Assembly (NCBI GenBank): GCA_963555705.1
Contig: OY743169.1
Span: 5,518,014-5,582,013 of the forward strand
Direction of reading: 5' to 3'
DNA: 64,000 nt
DNA from: Ligustrum vulgare
Lineage: Eukaryota; Streptophyta; Magnoliopsida; Lamiales; Oleaceae
In this document: positions 11,936 through 24,279 of the stretch, one piece after another
Position numbering within the stretch: the first letter of the stretch is position 1
How the letters are laid out: each line of letters opens with the position of its first letter
Notes under the pieces: model-generated
What the model was told of the DNA's origin: nothing
The model's input: the letters and a program-made list of their open reading frames with translations, nothing else
The model's database searches: none
Translations under genes and position numbers: made by a program

Positions 11936-12440
11936 ATCATTACAATTTATAAATTAAGCTTATATTTTTTGACGTAATCTTTACAATTTAACCTCTGTTT
12001 AGTAACTTGTTTATAAATAATACATTTCGTCAAATAATTTTTTAACCACACACATTTCTCCAAGTCACTTTCCAACCACATTTTACATCAAAAATACCAC
12101 ATTCTTTATTTATAAATAACAATCTTTTACCAAACAAAGGCTTATAAATCAATTTATGAACAATACAATTTCTCAAACTATATTTTAATCACAAATATTT
12201 TCTCTCTACTTTTCAACCACATATCTTACATCAAAAACATAATTAAACAAATTTATAATTATTACAGTGTTACCGAACAAAGTCTAATTTATAAACAACA
12301 CAATTTTTCAAACCACTTTTTAATCACACACATTTTTCCTCTCCATTTTCTAACCAAATATTTTACTTCAAAAATATAAATAAATCAATTTACAATTGCT
12401 ACAGTGTTACCGAATGAAGTGACTTGAATTTTTATCAACT
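11936..12440 (-). repeat. Three tandem copies of the dispersed ~110-bp AT-rich repeat
   Basis: Three degenerate copies in a row (roughly 11936-12115, 12140-12285 and 12285-12420), each the reverse complement of the pattern TGTGGTTGAAAAATGGAGAG..AAAAATTGTGTTGTTTATAAATT. Each has an ACCGAA or ACCAAAC boundary and the phrase ATTACAGTGTTAC or similar. They lie 3' of the LOG gene. Confidence 0.6.
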
Positions 12441-12856
12441 TTTAATCTATACCAAACAGGGACTAAATCTGTTTCAATTCGAGATGAAGGAAAGCAAATA
12501 CTCTCTGATGATTGACAAACAATTAAATCCACTAGCCCCTCTTCATAGTACATGTGCAGTAGTATATTTCATTGTGGAACATTCACATTAGGAATCTATT
12601 ATCTAAAGTATAAATCCTTTTAAAAGCGCTGAGCAATTTCAATATCATGTGTGAGTAGCTGCTAATATGACTACAAAATAGTACTGTGATTGACCATTCT
12701 ATTATTACAGAGGCATTATGCAAAGCAAGAATGAAAATTTCTGCTGGAATTCAAACCACAAAGAATGAAAAAGGGTACATAGTAATGCATTATATGAGGC
12801 CCCATCTGAACCCACTTTTGTCACACAAGCCAATCACACCAGAAGCAATAATTTCA

Positions 12857-15407
12857 TTACGACTTCCGTTCCGTTGGGTAATCACCAAGTTTCTCCATCT
12901 GCCAGCTTTCGTGTGGGGCGACATGGTCGTGGTAAGAAGTATATTGCTAAAAAGTAAAAGATGAAGATCAGTTCCTGTACAGAGAACCTCTTTTCAAACA
13001 ATATGAGTGCTATATGGAGATTGTGAGCGTGCCTTGGAGCTTTCTCGTCTAAATCTTGGGGGTATAGAGAAAAGGCTATTGTGTACACTTATATAGTGAA
13101 AATATCCAATCCCGAAAATGAACGAGGTCTTTTTTGTGTTTCATCCTAGTTATTGTTATCACTGTTGTAATATTAGCCGGTAAATTTTCTTATAGTCAAC
13201 TAAATGAACTTTCCCTACTTTTTTGTAAAAGCTACTTTCAGTCTTGGTGAATATAGTAAAGTAGTATGGAGTTAAAGGAGGACTTACTTTCCATCACATT
13301 TTACATCAGTTCTAATTTTCCTTTCAATTCAAACCTCAGATATGATTTTTTCACTTCTACTTTTCACCATGTCGTTTCCTTCTCATCTAACTTTCCACAA
13401 TAAAAACACACCTCCAATTAATCCGTCGCTACATTTAAATTAACTTATCATTAAATTAGAAAGTGAAAAGTAGTATCCATCACTCTTTGAGAAACACTTG
13501 GTTGACTATCAAGAAAGCTCACGTGATATAAATCCGTTAAATTGAATGAGCCACTACTTGTTACTCATACACCAAGCCTTGAAAAATTTGTACCCTATAT
13601 TCAATTTTTTCTTTAAGTGTCCTATAATAATTAAAAAAAAAAAAAATTGGTGCCCTTATAACGTTGAGGCCCTATGCAGTTGCACCTCTCGCACACTCTC
13701 AGGACCGCCTCTGAGTGAAGGTTTTAATAAGTTGTCAAGAAATCGAATAAAGTAGGGACAGAACTTAATACCTCCATTTTCGTTAAAAGCTCATTTGCTG
13801 TTGGTGCCGAAAGTACTATGTCCCTAGCACCCAGCTTGATGAATCCTTCTTCAACACCTTTATCAAATAATGTGAGCAAAGAGTTATAGTACCCATCGAC
13901 ATTGAGCAAACCAACCTGTTCAGAGAATTACTCTTATCATTAGAAGATAATCCAATTCACATAAACGAACCGGATACGGGTAGATACATCACCGGTTTTT
14001 TATGAATTCCTAGTTGTGCCCATGTTATCATTTCCAACAACTCTTCCATGGTTCCATATCCGCCTAAGAAATTTAGGACAAGGAAATGCCGATCTAAAAG
14101 TTAATGGAGAAGAACTAAATGTCGCTTCAGAATAAATTTGTTACCATTCTATGTACTTACCTGGAAGAGCAATAAAGGCCTCTGCCTCCTTAGCCATTTC
14201 AGCTTTACGCTCATGCATGTCGGAAACAATTCTTACGGTTCCAACGGTTTCCCCTGATATCTGTCAGTATCACCCATCAATGATGTATCTGAATTAAAAT
14301 AATTACATAGCAGGACATACTTGAGCAGTTCCATAATGAGAACTATATTATTAAATGGACTCAACAATGTGCAAAGTTCAATTCAATTTTTCCAGTATAG
14401 TTGACATGCCTCGAGAAGCAAAGTTAAAATCAGCATCATTATCTGTCCTCTAGTCCCAAAAGACATTGCTAATTAGGACCTGATTTCATCCTTATCAATA
14501 CAAATTAATGAATGAAACTTACTAATCAAATGTTACAGTCTTACAGAACAAAATAGGATAAGGTTCCAAATTTTATGGAATTACCTCAATAGGAACAAGA
14601 GCTTTTGGAATGACTCTGCAAATATGAAGCAATAAACCAGCTAAGTGCTATGAAAAATAATGGCAAAAGAGAGCCTAAACTGGAAAAAGAAAAGGGAAAG
14701 TTCGATAACCAACATGAAAAAAACTACGTCCATTCCACGACTAACAGTGTTTTAAACCCGAATTAGTCTTACATACCCAAGAACACCGCAGCCACCATCA
14801 AAGACTCTCTGAGAAATTAGCCCCATTAACCCAACACTTCCTCCCCCATAAACCAAGTCTATCTTCCTAATAACCTGTCATCAAAATCCACAGAGCATAA
14901 GATCATTAGCATAATACTCAAGTCAATCCTACCTATCCCAAGTAGAACCTTGGCAAGAACAAAATCATGAGAATGTAAGGTTAAGCCCTAATCTCAATAG
15001 TAAACCTAAAATAGTGACTAGACTCTACAAAGTCCAACGAGTTATCAAAATAATCCACAATTGACAATACCATGATAAGAAACACAAACAAAACAAAGGG
15101 TTCTATGAACATGTACAATATTCAAGGAAAAGCTAAAGCCATTTGACACAAAGTCAAAACACGAGAATCCCATAAGCAAAACGCAAAAGTCAATGTTTTG
15201 ACATCAAAACACAGAACAATAAAACATTCATGTCAACTGCTGTTAAAGAAAGATCAAAATTCAATCAAAGATTGACTAATAGGAACCCACCAATTCATTG
15301 CCCAACTCAATAGCAGCATCACTGAAGACTTTCCTGTGGCCCGGGTGGCTTCCACAGAATACACAGATCTTCTTGAACTTGCTATCGCTTCTTGTATTGT
15401 TCTCCAT
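12857..15407 (-). CDS. LOG8: LOG8-like cytokinin riboside 5'-monophosphate phosphoribohydrolase (216 aa, 7 exons)
   Basis: Exons on the minus strand: 15407-15291, 14874-14777, 14615-14585, 14260-14161, 14063-13993, 13915-13772 and 12946-12857. They total 651 nt, and every intron is GT-AG with phase preserved. The product is 216 aa, the length of Arabidopsis LOG8. It starts [20 protein letters not shown] and ends YPTERKS, with TAA at 12859-12857. Visible motifs are GGGSVGLMG at residues 49-57, DMHERK at 96-101 and the catalytic PGGYGTMEE at 115-123. LOG enzymes remove ribose 5-phosphate from cytokinin nucleotides to release active free bases, probably in the cytosol, and this assignment follows from the family. 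Subgroup placement as LOG8-like rests on [18 protein letters not shown] and HVAPHESW. No disruption is seen, so the gene looks functional. Confidence 0.95.
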
Positions 15408-15914
15408 TCAATCTCCACTTATATAAAACTATTAGAAAATCAAAACTGTTTCAGTATATTCAAAGGTTCAGTTCTTGATACCATATATGTATATATAAAT
15501 ATATAAACCAATATAAGACAATATCAAAAGGAAAGATGAAAACGGGTAAGTGAAGTGAGATAAAAGACAATTTGGATATTGCTTGAATTAATGAATTAGG
15601 CAGTTGAGGCCAAAGATTATTAATAATAAATTTTCAGAAGCGCCTACGCTTATGTACGTGTATTTTTGTGCACTCATCAATGATTAAAAAAGCATAAGCA
15701 GCCCACATACTTTGCTCTCTGTCGGCTTTTAATTTCGATCAAGAAATTGTTATTTGATACATTAAAGATTTCATAAAGCAACGTTAGAATTTGCTATAAA
15801 GAGTAAATTTCCACTTTCCTTCTCCAATAATGTGTCAAATTGGGTCTCACCCCTTAAAAACCTGAACTGAAATTGATTTCCTTGTTAGTCTTGTTTGCCA
15901 ACTGAAAAGTGTTT
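15408..15914. promoter_or_regulatory. Upstream region of the LOG gene
   Basis: The sequence 5' of the LOG start codon is AT-rich, with (TA)n-like tracts near 15484-15510. It must contain the 5' UTR and core promoter, but I could not fix a TATA box or transcription start. Repeat copies begin about 500 bases upstream of the ATG. Confidence 0.35.
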
Positions 15915-16450
15915 AAAAACATTTTTTTTTTTATGTTTTCTAAATAAGATATGTGGTTGAAAATTGGAAAGAGAAAATATTTGTGGTTAAAAAATGGTTT
16001 GAAAAATTATGTAAAAAAAATGTTTAAAAACTTGTTTCTTTTAGTTTGCCAACGAGACACAATTTCTCCCAACTTCTTTTAAGTATCATTTATTATTTAT
16101 TTGGTAAAAGTCTTGTGCTCATGAACAAAGAATGCGATGTTTCAAGGTAAAATATGTGATTAAAAACTAATTTAAGAAAATATGTGCAATTAAAAAGTGA
16201 TTTAAGGAAATATGTTGTATCAAAATGAATTTGTCCAAATAAAAAAACTCGACAATGCACTAACCTGTTCATGGGTTAGCTAGGTCATACTAGTAGAGGC
16301 TCTATTCAATATCATAAATTATTTTATTTATATTTTTGAGGTAAAATGTTTGGTTAAAAAATGAAGCAAGAAATGTGTGTGGTTGGTAGTTTGAAAAATT
16401 GTATTGTTTATAAATTAATTTATATATTGTAATGATTACGTTTAAAAAAA
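15915..16450 (+). repeat. Three dispersed AT-rich repeat copies upstream of LOG
   Basis: Copies near 15937-16020, 16136-16215 and 16325-16450 share TATGTGGTTGAAAATTGG, GAGAAAATAT..GTGGTTAAAAAATGG and TTTGAAAAATTGTATTG. The last copy also has TTTATAAATTAATTTATA and TGTAATGATTACG. All lie on the 5' side of the minus-strand LOG gene. Confidence 0.6.
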
Positions 16451-16589
16451 CAATGGCTGAATCGTGAATGACCGAGTCTTTGTTAACCATGGACATACAA
16501 GCATGGACTAAACTATTACGGTCATGTCTAAATGAATTTGACACGTCATCCAAAGAAGGCCTAAGTAGGACCCATAGGTATCCGATTTT

Positions 16590-17230
16590 CATCTGAATTC
16601 ATCCTTTAAGGATTCATCGCTTCTGTCATATGCGGGAGCCCTAAAACTGTCTGTCGCTACACATGTCGTTAGACTAGCTATATCGGAGTCCCCAGTCCAA
16701 AAAGTCGACAAGACTGATCAGTATGTCAGAGATACGTGACTTGCCGCAAGAAGTGGCTTGATGTGACAACGTCTTCAAAGGAATGTAACAGTACCCATAA
16801 TCCTATAGTAGATGGTGATGATTATTACCAAATAAATGATTTACCTCATGAAGGATTAGGAACCTGCCACTTCTAAAGTATAACACTTGTCACAATCTAA
16901 GATAACAACACTTTTAATAAATAGATCACATTTGTCTTCAAGAAAGAGGTTAATAACTCAATACTTAAACACAATACACAAATTTCACTCTCATTTCTCT
17001 CTTTTACACACTCATATTTTCTGCATTCAGCTATATTTATTCACAATGAGTCTTGACTTGAGTGTCGGAGTGTAAACGAGTATCACCCTAGCCCTCGTTG
17101 CATACTGACTGTTTGTCAAAGTGCGCAGAAAATTTACGTGTTCAAGAGGAAAGAGTTGAAACGTGTTGATCCAAGGTCTTACAAGATTTTGTGATCAACA
17201 TAAACAATTCCACATAGCTAATAGTTATGA
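16590..17230 (+). mobile_element. Probable Gypsy LTR fragment
   Basis: Contains a TATA-like AATAAATAGATCAC at about 16914, CT-rich leader sequence, and CTTGACTTGAGTGTCGGAGTG at 17050-17070. The last is a phrase typical of the R-U5 part of plant Gypsy LTRs. I could not find the matching second LTR, exact ends or a target duplication, so both boundaries are approximate. It could be a solo LTR remnant. Confidence 0.4.
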
Positions 17231-17685
17231 CAATCGATTCTCACATTCTGCAAAGAAGTTTATAAAAGGTAAAATTTAAAAATGAATGGTGACCATTCCA
17301 CAATATTTACAAGTCAACTACTCGGTTCAATCCAACCTTGAGAAATGGTCCAAGGCTATTCATGAAATATTAGACCATACACTACTCCCTCATACCCAAT
17401 ATTGAAAAATACGTTATTTTCAAGAATTATTGGGTACAACCCAACTAGCATCTCTCGCTCTCCCCCGAAACCGAAATCAATTCGTAACAATTATCCATGA
17501 TTGTCGCTATTATCTCTACCCAAAATAAACAAAATGCAATCTTGAATTCGATTTGTGAATATTCTTCTTTGATTTAGATTTTATTTTTTAATTTTCTTCC
17601 AACACTAGAATGTTAATAGTAATTTCGATCCATGGCGATTCAAAACTCCCCTACCAATAATGGTGCTTAGCCGTTCATCCCAATC
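17231..17685. other. Unassigned sequence interrupted by a Copia insertion
   Basis: No gene recognised. The sequence resumes at 22583, so this stretch and the one to the right of the Copia element were once contiguous. Confidence 0.4.
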
Positions 17686-17926
17686 TGATAAAAAAAGGGA
17701 ATAGAGGAATGAACAAAGTAAACTTTTGTGTAATTGTATTCAACAAGTCTCTTTACAGTGTAAGAATATATACAGCAAAAAAATGACAGCCAAAAAAAAG
17801 GAAAGAATAATAAATAAAGCTACATAAGGAATGAAATAAAAGGAATGCAAAAGGAATGGTAAATAAGGAAGTGAACGTTGCTGGCAGCTGGCTCATTTAT
17901 GGAATTGCAAATATTGCTCCTTATTA
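17686..17926 (-). repeat. Copia 3' LTR
   Basis: Matches 22343-22582 almost base for base. The inner edge follows the polypurine tract AGCTTGAGGGGGAG (minus strand, 17927-17940). Confidence 0.85.
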
Positions 17927-17933
17927 CTCCCCC

Positions 17934-20900
17934 TCAAGCTGGAGCATGGATGTCGATCATGCCCAACTTGCCAAGAAGACGGGCAAAGGTTTCACTAGCC
18001 AATGGTTTAGTGAAAATGTCGGCAATTTGTTTTGTTGTTGATATATATTCAGTTTCGATGAGTCCTTGTTGAATCTTTTCACAGATAAAATGGCAGTCTA
18101 CTTCGATGTGTTTGGTGCGCTCATGAAGAATGGGATTGGCTGCAATGTGAAGTGGTGGTTGATTATCACAATATAACTTGGGCGACTCAGATAAATTGAG
18201 ACCAAAATCTGCTAATAAGTACTTTAGCCATTGTAATTCACAAGTAGCATGTCCCATGGCTCTATACTCTACTTCAGCAGAGGATCTAGAAACAATGTTT
18301 TGCTTTTTGGTTCTCCAAGAGACATGACTAGATCCGAGAAAATGCAAAATCCACCAGTGGAGCGACGAGAGTCTGGACAACATGCATAGTCTGAGTCTGC
18401 ATAGGCAGTAAGCTGCAGTGAACTTGAAGAATCTAATAAAATGCCTTTTCTAGGACCTCCTTTCAAATACCGCAAAACTCTTAAAGCTACGTCAAGATGT
18501 GGTTGTCGTGGTGCCTGCATAAATTGGCTCAAAATGTTAACTGCAAAAGTGATATCTGGTTGAGTTATATTCGAATAAATTAGGCATCCTATGAGACGAC
18601 GGTAAACTGATGGATCTGGCAAGTGTTCTCCATCATCTATACTAAGCTTGACATTTTGCTCCATTGGTGTTTTAGAAGGACGGCAACCCAACATTCCCAT
18701 ATCATGAAGGATGTCAAGTGAGTATTTCCTTTGACTAAGAAATATCCCCTTTGATGAATGAGCCACCTCAATTCCAAGGAAATACTTAGGAGAACCAAGA
18801 TCTTTTATGCTAAACTGGTTATCAAACATTTTCTTCAAGGCTGAAATTTCAATTGTATTGTTACCTGCAACCAAAATATCATCAACATAAATTAACACAA
18901 ATATGGAACCATTTGTAGTATGCCTAAAAAAGAGGGTATATTTTGCCTTTGATTGACGATAACCAATAGTAAGTAAGAAAGTTCTTAATTTAGAAAACCA
19001 GTTACGACTTGCTTGCTTAAGTCCGTATATGGATTTGTTGAGACGAAATACATGGTTTTCTTTCTCCCCTTGTCGACAGTAACCAACCAGTAGTTGCATG
19101 TACACCTCTTCAGTGAGATCTCCATTAAGAAATGCGTTGTTTACGTCAAATTGGTGTAAAGACCACCTTTTGATAGCGACTATGGCCAAAAAACAACAAA
19201 CAGTAGTGAGCTTCGCCACAGGAGCAAATGTCTCGTGATAATCGATTCCTTCCATTTGTGTGAATCCTTTAGCCACCAAACGTGCTTTATGCCTCTCAAT
19301 AGTTCTATTTGAGCGATACTTTATTTTGTACACCCATTTACAATCGATGGGCTTCTTGCCATGAGGTAAGGTAGTAATAGTCCAAGTGTTGTTCCTTTCT
19401 AGAGCTTCTAGTTCAGTTTTCATTGCATCTTTCCATTTAGGAATTTTATCAGCTTGAAAGAAAGTTTTTGGCTCCACTTTAGAGTCAAGGGACATGAGAA
19501 AAGCTTTATGTCTATTAGACAAACCATTATAAGAAATGACATTTGACAAAGGGTGGATAGTACTTGAACTACTAGAAGATGTTGAAGATGAACAATTAGT
19601 TACCATATTAGTATTGCATATATATTCAGTTAAGTATCCTGGTGGTCGTCGACTACGAACAGGCCTATGATTGGACACAGAATCAGAATGTTCCATACCA
19701 GAATCATTATTAGAAGGTGTGACAGATGAAGGAGCAGCAGGAGGTGATATCGCATCATCAATGTGGCCTTTAGATATAGGTAGCGGCATAATAGGATAGT
19801 TAGGTTGATGAGCCAAAGAGTCGCGATAGGGAAAAATGTGTTCATAAAATAAGACATCTCTAGAAGTATAAATATTTCTTGTTTCTATATCATAAATTTT
19901 ATATCCCTTTTGTCCATAAGGGTACCCAATGAATAAGCCAGGCTTAGAACGTGTATCAAATTTGTGTTTATGAGGTGAGAGATTGTGAGCAAAACATAGA
20001 CACCCAAAAACTCTAAGATGATTGTAAGAAGGAGCACTCCTTGTAATTACCTCGTGGGGCGTTTTACCATGCGGAACAGATGATGGTGTTTTATTGATTA
20101 GATAAACGGAAGTAAGAACGCAATCTCCCCAAAAAGTCAAAGGAAGGTGACTTTGAAATCTTAGAGTTCGAGCAACATCAAGTAAACGACGATGCTTACG
20201 TTCCACAATACCTTTTTGTTGTGGAGTAGCAACACAACTACGTTGATGTATTACCCCATTTGTCTTAAAGAACTCCTGTAAATCCTTTGATAGATATTCA
20301 GTTCCGTTATCAGTGCGAGTAGTTTTAATAGTAAAAGTAGAATTCAACTCATCAGAACTAACAATAGATGAACTATTAGTTTGCAATTTTTTTTACCTTA
20401 GCATTGTATTGAGTAGAAATAAGGGAAAAGAAAGATTTTAGAATTGATTGGGTTTCAGATTTGTGCTTCATTAAGAAAACCCAAGTGCATCGACTAAAAT
20501 CATCAACAATAGTAAAAAAAATACAATGCACCAGAGTTGCTAGGAGTAGCAAACGGTCCCCAAATATCGCAATGAATCCATTCAAAAGGAGAAGTAGTCT
20601 TTATATAACTTAAATAAAAAAGAGTTCTTGTGTGTTTTCCCAATGGACATACATCACAAACTGCTGTATTGGAAAAAGAAATATCTAGATTTAAAGCAAA
20701 TATAATACTTGATGAATTGCAGCAAGGTGACCCAATCGCCAGTGCCAAATATCAAATGAAGGCTTCACATTTGCATAAAGGTTGATTGGGTGTTGCATAT
20801 GATAAAGGCCATCTCGACATCTACCCACTCCAATCGTTTTCTTAGTGGTGAGGTCCTGAAATACACAGTGGTCAGCAAAGAAAGTAATTGAACATTTTAA

Positions 20901-22297
20901 AGCTTTTGTAATCTTTGATACTGAAACTAAATTGAATTTGAAAGATGGAACAAGGAAAATATTATCAAGTTGAAGTGATGAGTTAATGGAAGTTCTGCCA
21001 ATCTTTGTTATTTGTGCAGTAGAACCATCAACCATTTGAACATTTGACAGAGATGTTTTCGATGATAAAGTTTGAAGGAGTTGAGGTGTGGAACACATAT
21101 GATTCGTGGCTCCACTATTAATTATCCACGTATCGTTAAAAGAAGTGTTGAGGGAAGTACTTGCAAAGTTATTCAAATGATCATTTCTACCTTGTTGGAG
21201 AATGGCTACTATTTGATGGTACTGTTCTTGTGTTATTGCAGAAGAGGGTGTAGTGTTTTGCTCCTCAATGCTTGAATCTGTTCCCAATGGCTGCTTAGAA
21301 GACACAGCAAAACCACGAGGTTTAGAAGGACCTCCCAAAGATTTATTATTGGTGCGTTGTGGATATCCATGTAATTTGTAGCATTTGTCAATACTGTGAC
21401 CTTCATTTTTGCAATAATTACAGTAATTTTTTTGAGCTATTCTTCTGTCCACCCTCTTGATTCGTTGTTTTCCCATCTCAAGTTTTTTTTATTATTATGA
21501 AAACTAGAACTCGATTACATGTTTGGGCGATTTTTATTTTGATATGAGGCTAAAGCAGAACCCTCATTAGAATTATTATTCATTGAGATATTGAGTATTC
21601 GTTGCTTTTCTTCTTGCAGTAACAATGAATATATTTTATTCACTGTTGGAAGGGGCTCTAGTAATAAAATCTTACTCCTGATGACAGAATACCCATCGTT
21701 GAGTCCTTGTAAAAATTGCATTGCACGGTCTTGCTACAAAAACTCTATTACTGATTTAGTAGCTCCACATAAACAACTTGGAATGGTTATATAGGATGTC
21801 AATTCATCCCATAAAATCTTCAAACGAGTGTAATAAGCAGTAATGGAAAGATCTCTTTGTAAACAATTTGATATAGCCCTTTTTACCTCATAAATTTTTG
21901 TCGTGTTGGGTTGAGAAAACAATTCCTGCAGATCCTTCCAAATGGCTTGGGTTGTATCTGCATATATACTGTTTGCTGCTAATTCTAGAACCATGGAATG
22001 AATAAGCCATGACGTAATCATGTCATTTGCTCGTACCCATTGTTCATATGTTGGAGAACTGGATTCAGGAATGGAGATTGATCCATCTACAAAACCCAAT
22101 TTATTTTTAGCCCTCAAGGCCATACGCATCGACCTGTACCAGGTATTATAATTGTTGCCATTTAATGGAGGTGATACAAGGACGACAGTGAGATTATCAA
22201 AATGATGCAAAGTATATGGGTTGGAAAAGGGTTCTGTGGTGGTAACAGGATTCGAGACAGCCTCATTTGTTTGAGAGGTATTCTCAGTTTGAGACAT
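17934..22297 (-). pseudogene. Copia gag-pol polyprotein, broken
   Basis: Gag starts at ATG 22297, 34 bases inside the primer-binding site. Its reading is stopped by TAG at about 21733 and again near 21515, and at least three frame changes follow. Domains still readable in order are: the gag capsid region, a CX2CX4HX4C knuckle (CNYCKNEGHSIDKC) near 21420, a protease (INSGATNHM) near 21110, and an integrase with HWRLGH and the DDE residues (CDIWGPF, RTDNGTEY and a later E in VERKHR). These are followed by RT with YVDDILVAGN near 18880 and RNase H (YADSDYA) continuing in another frame to 17934. The protease catalytic motif reads NSGA instead of DSGA, so the active-site aspartate is lost. The longest intact segment, 18269-20386, covers the integrase core through early RNase H. 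The element cannot make its own proteins. Confidence 0.9.
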
Positions 22298-22330
22298 GAA
22301 GAGATATATTGTGAATAACACAATATTAGT

Positions 22331-22342
22331 GCTCTGATACCA
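22331..22342 (-). other. Copia primer-binding site (tRNA-iMet)
   Basis: Reads TGGTATCAGAGC on the minus strand, exactly adjacent to the 5' LTR end at 22343. It is complementary to the 3' end of plant initiator methionine tRNA. Confidence 0.95.
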
Positions 22343-22582
22343 TGATAAAAAAAAGGGAATAGATGAATGAACAAAGTAAACTTTTGTGTAATTGTATTCA
22401 ACAAGTCTCTTTACAGTGTAAGAATATAAACAACAAAAAAATGACAGCCAAAAAAAGGAAAGAATAATAAATAAAGCTACATAAGGAATGAAATAAAATG
22501 AATGCAAAAGGAATGGTAAATAAGGAAGTGAAGTTGCTGGCAGCTGGCTCATTTATGGAATTGCAAATATTGCTCCTTATTA
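22343..22582 (-). repeat. Copia 5' LTR
   Basis: Partner of 17686-17926. The outer two bases could alternatively be placed at 22584, giving a TG start; the 3' LTR does not share that base. Confidence 0.85.
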
Positions 22583-24080
22583 CAGTCAAAAGAGAAGCTT
22601 GTTATTGAATCGAAAAATCGAAACTTCATGGTGAAGATATTTCTCCCTTTAGAGTAATCATCGTGGACGATGTGGTATGCACTGCCTTAACAAGGGAAAA
22701 AAGTTTGATGCATTTGTATGCCCTCAAGCAAAGTCTTCACTACATGATTATAAGTATTCTTAAATTTCTGTTTTTGTAATAAAGTATCATTGGCAATCTT
22801 TATGTATCTAGTTTATATAACGCAATTTGGAAATTAAGAAAATTGTTTCAACTTTCTTTTTTTTTTTTTTTTTTTATCTTGACCCAATTTGTCTGTTAAA
22901 TTTGTCTAGGTCAAAGTACCGTTTTACTGGCTTCTTGGAATCTAATAAAAATTGGACAATGGAAATAGGATTACTCAATTCAAACCCAACTATTTTTTAG
23001 TTACTTTTTTATCATTCAATTAGGGCACTTAATTTCTTATATTATGATGATGAGTGTCGAGAATATTCAATGTTCATGTGATTAATAAAAGGGTTACGGC
23101 CCCCTCTACAATCTACACATAGCACCCCTCTTAATAAAATGATCGAATAGTCTCATTAAACAATCAATTATGATAATTGTACAATGAGATTGACAACTCC
23201 ATTGATCATCCCATCACATAGGGATGGAGCCACTCATCGTTGAGAGGTCCCACAAACCCTAACGTGGGGGACTTGTCAATTGGATTGTCAACCATATGGT
23301 ACACACAAGACTACAAGTAGATTAAGTCCCTGTTTGACCCTTATTATTAGAGAAATAATGTGATTTTGAATAATTTTTTTTGGAGAATATGTAGTTAAAA
23401 AATATTTGAAAAGTCAAATATAATGAACTTGACTAAATGGATGATTAAGATTGAATGTTTTACTGTTTCAAAAACTTGATTTAAAAAAAATGAAGAGTCA
23501 AATATAATGAACTTGACTAAATGGATGATTAAGATTGAGTGTTTTACTGTTTCAAAAACTTGATTTAAAAAAAATGAAGGTCAAACAAGGTCTAATTCTT
23601 AAGAAATTTACCACTCAAAGAACAAAAATGGAATTACCATTTTTAGGTGAGAAATAATTGCAATTTCAAAGCAAGGCACTTTATTCAAAACACGTTTCTA
23701 TTGTGACAAGTCCAAAAGCCAAAAAAGATTGATAATAATAAAAATAATATGTAGGTAAAAAATGAAAATTTTGATATATTTCTCAAATATAAAACATCTT
23801 TATTTTCCAGAATATGTAACAGCAATTTCTTATAAATGTATTATTTGAATCTCAATTCTAGAGTTGCGTACATTAATTAGATATGTAAAATAATTCGGAA
23901 AGGAATTACAAGCGAGGGTAAGATATTATTAGTATTGTCATTTGTCACCACTCGCATTGTGGTAGAATTACTATGTTTGAAGTCAACTTATATTTTTCAA
24001 GATTATAATAATAATTATAATTGCACATGACATAAGGATGTTACATTAAAGTTAATTATTTATTTTATTATATATAAAAC
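22583..24080. other. AT-rich intergenic DNA between two Copia elements
   Basis: No gene seen. It holds a poly-T run (about 22857-22875) and an 84-bp tandem duplication (23413-23580). Confidence 0.45.
23413..23580. repeat. 84-bp direct tandem duplication
   Basis: Two near-identical 84-bp units starting GTCAAATATAATGAACTTG at 23413 and 23497. They differ at very few positions (for example GAATG versus GAGTG). Confidence 0.9.
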
Positions 24081-24254
24081 TGTTATAAACTAGAGAGAAA
24101 AAGAGAGAAAAGTAGAGACATCAATAAACTTGTGTATTATATTATGAACCAGAGCCCCATATATATAAGGGAAGAAAGGGATATACAAAGTAATTATAAC
24201 TAGGGTTTTAGGGGTACAACTGTCATTCACTAATACAATATAATATTTACAACA
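24081..24254 (-). repeat. Copia-derivative 3' LTR
   Basis: Near-identical to 29699-29872, with the polypurine tract adjoining at 24255-24270 (minus-strand CAAGGGGGAG). Confidence 0.92.
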
Positions 24255-24279
24255 CTCCCCCTTGAATGACATATGATAT

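Larger units (their letters stand above)
17686..22582 (-). mobile_element. Decayed Copia LTR retrotransposon
   Basis: Two LTRs of about 240 bp (17686-17926 and 22343-22582) flank a gag-pol region on the minus strand. The LTRs differ at about half a dozen positions, so the insertion is not very recent. The flanking five bases are CAATC on the left and CAGTC on the right, which fits a target duplication with one mutation. A methionine initiator tRNA binding site lies directly inside the 5' LTR and a G-rich polypurine tract directly inside the 3' LTR. Gene order is gag, protease, integrase, RT, RNase H, which defines Copia. Confidence 0.9.
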
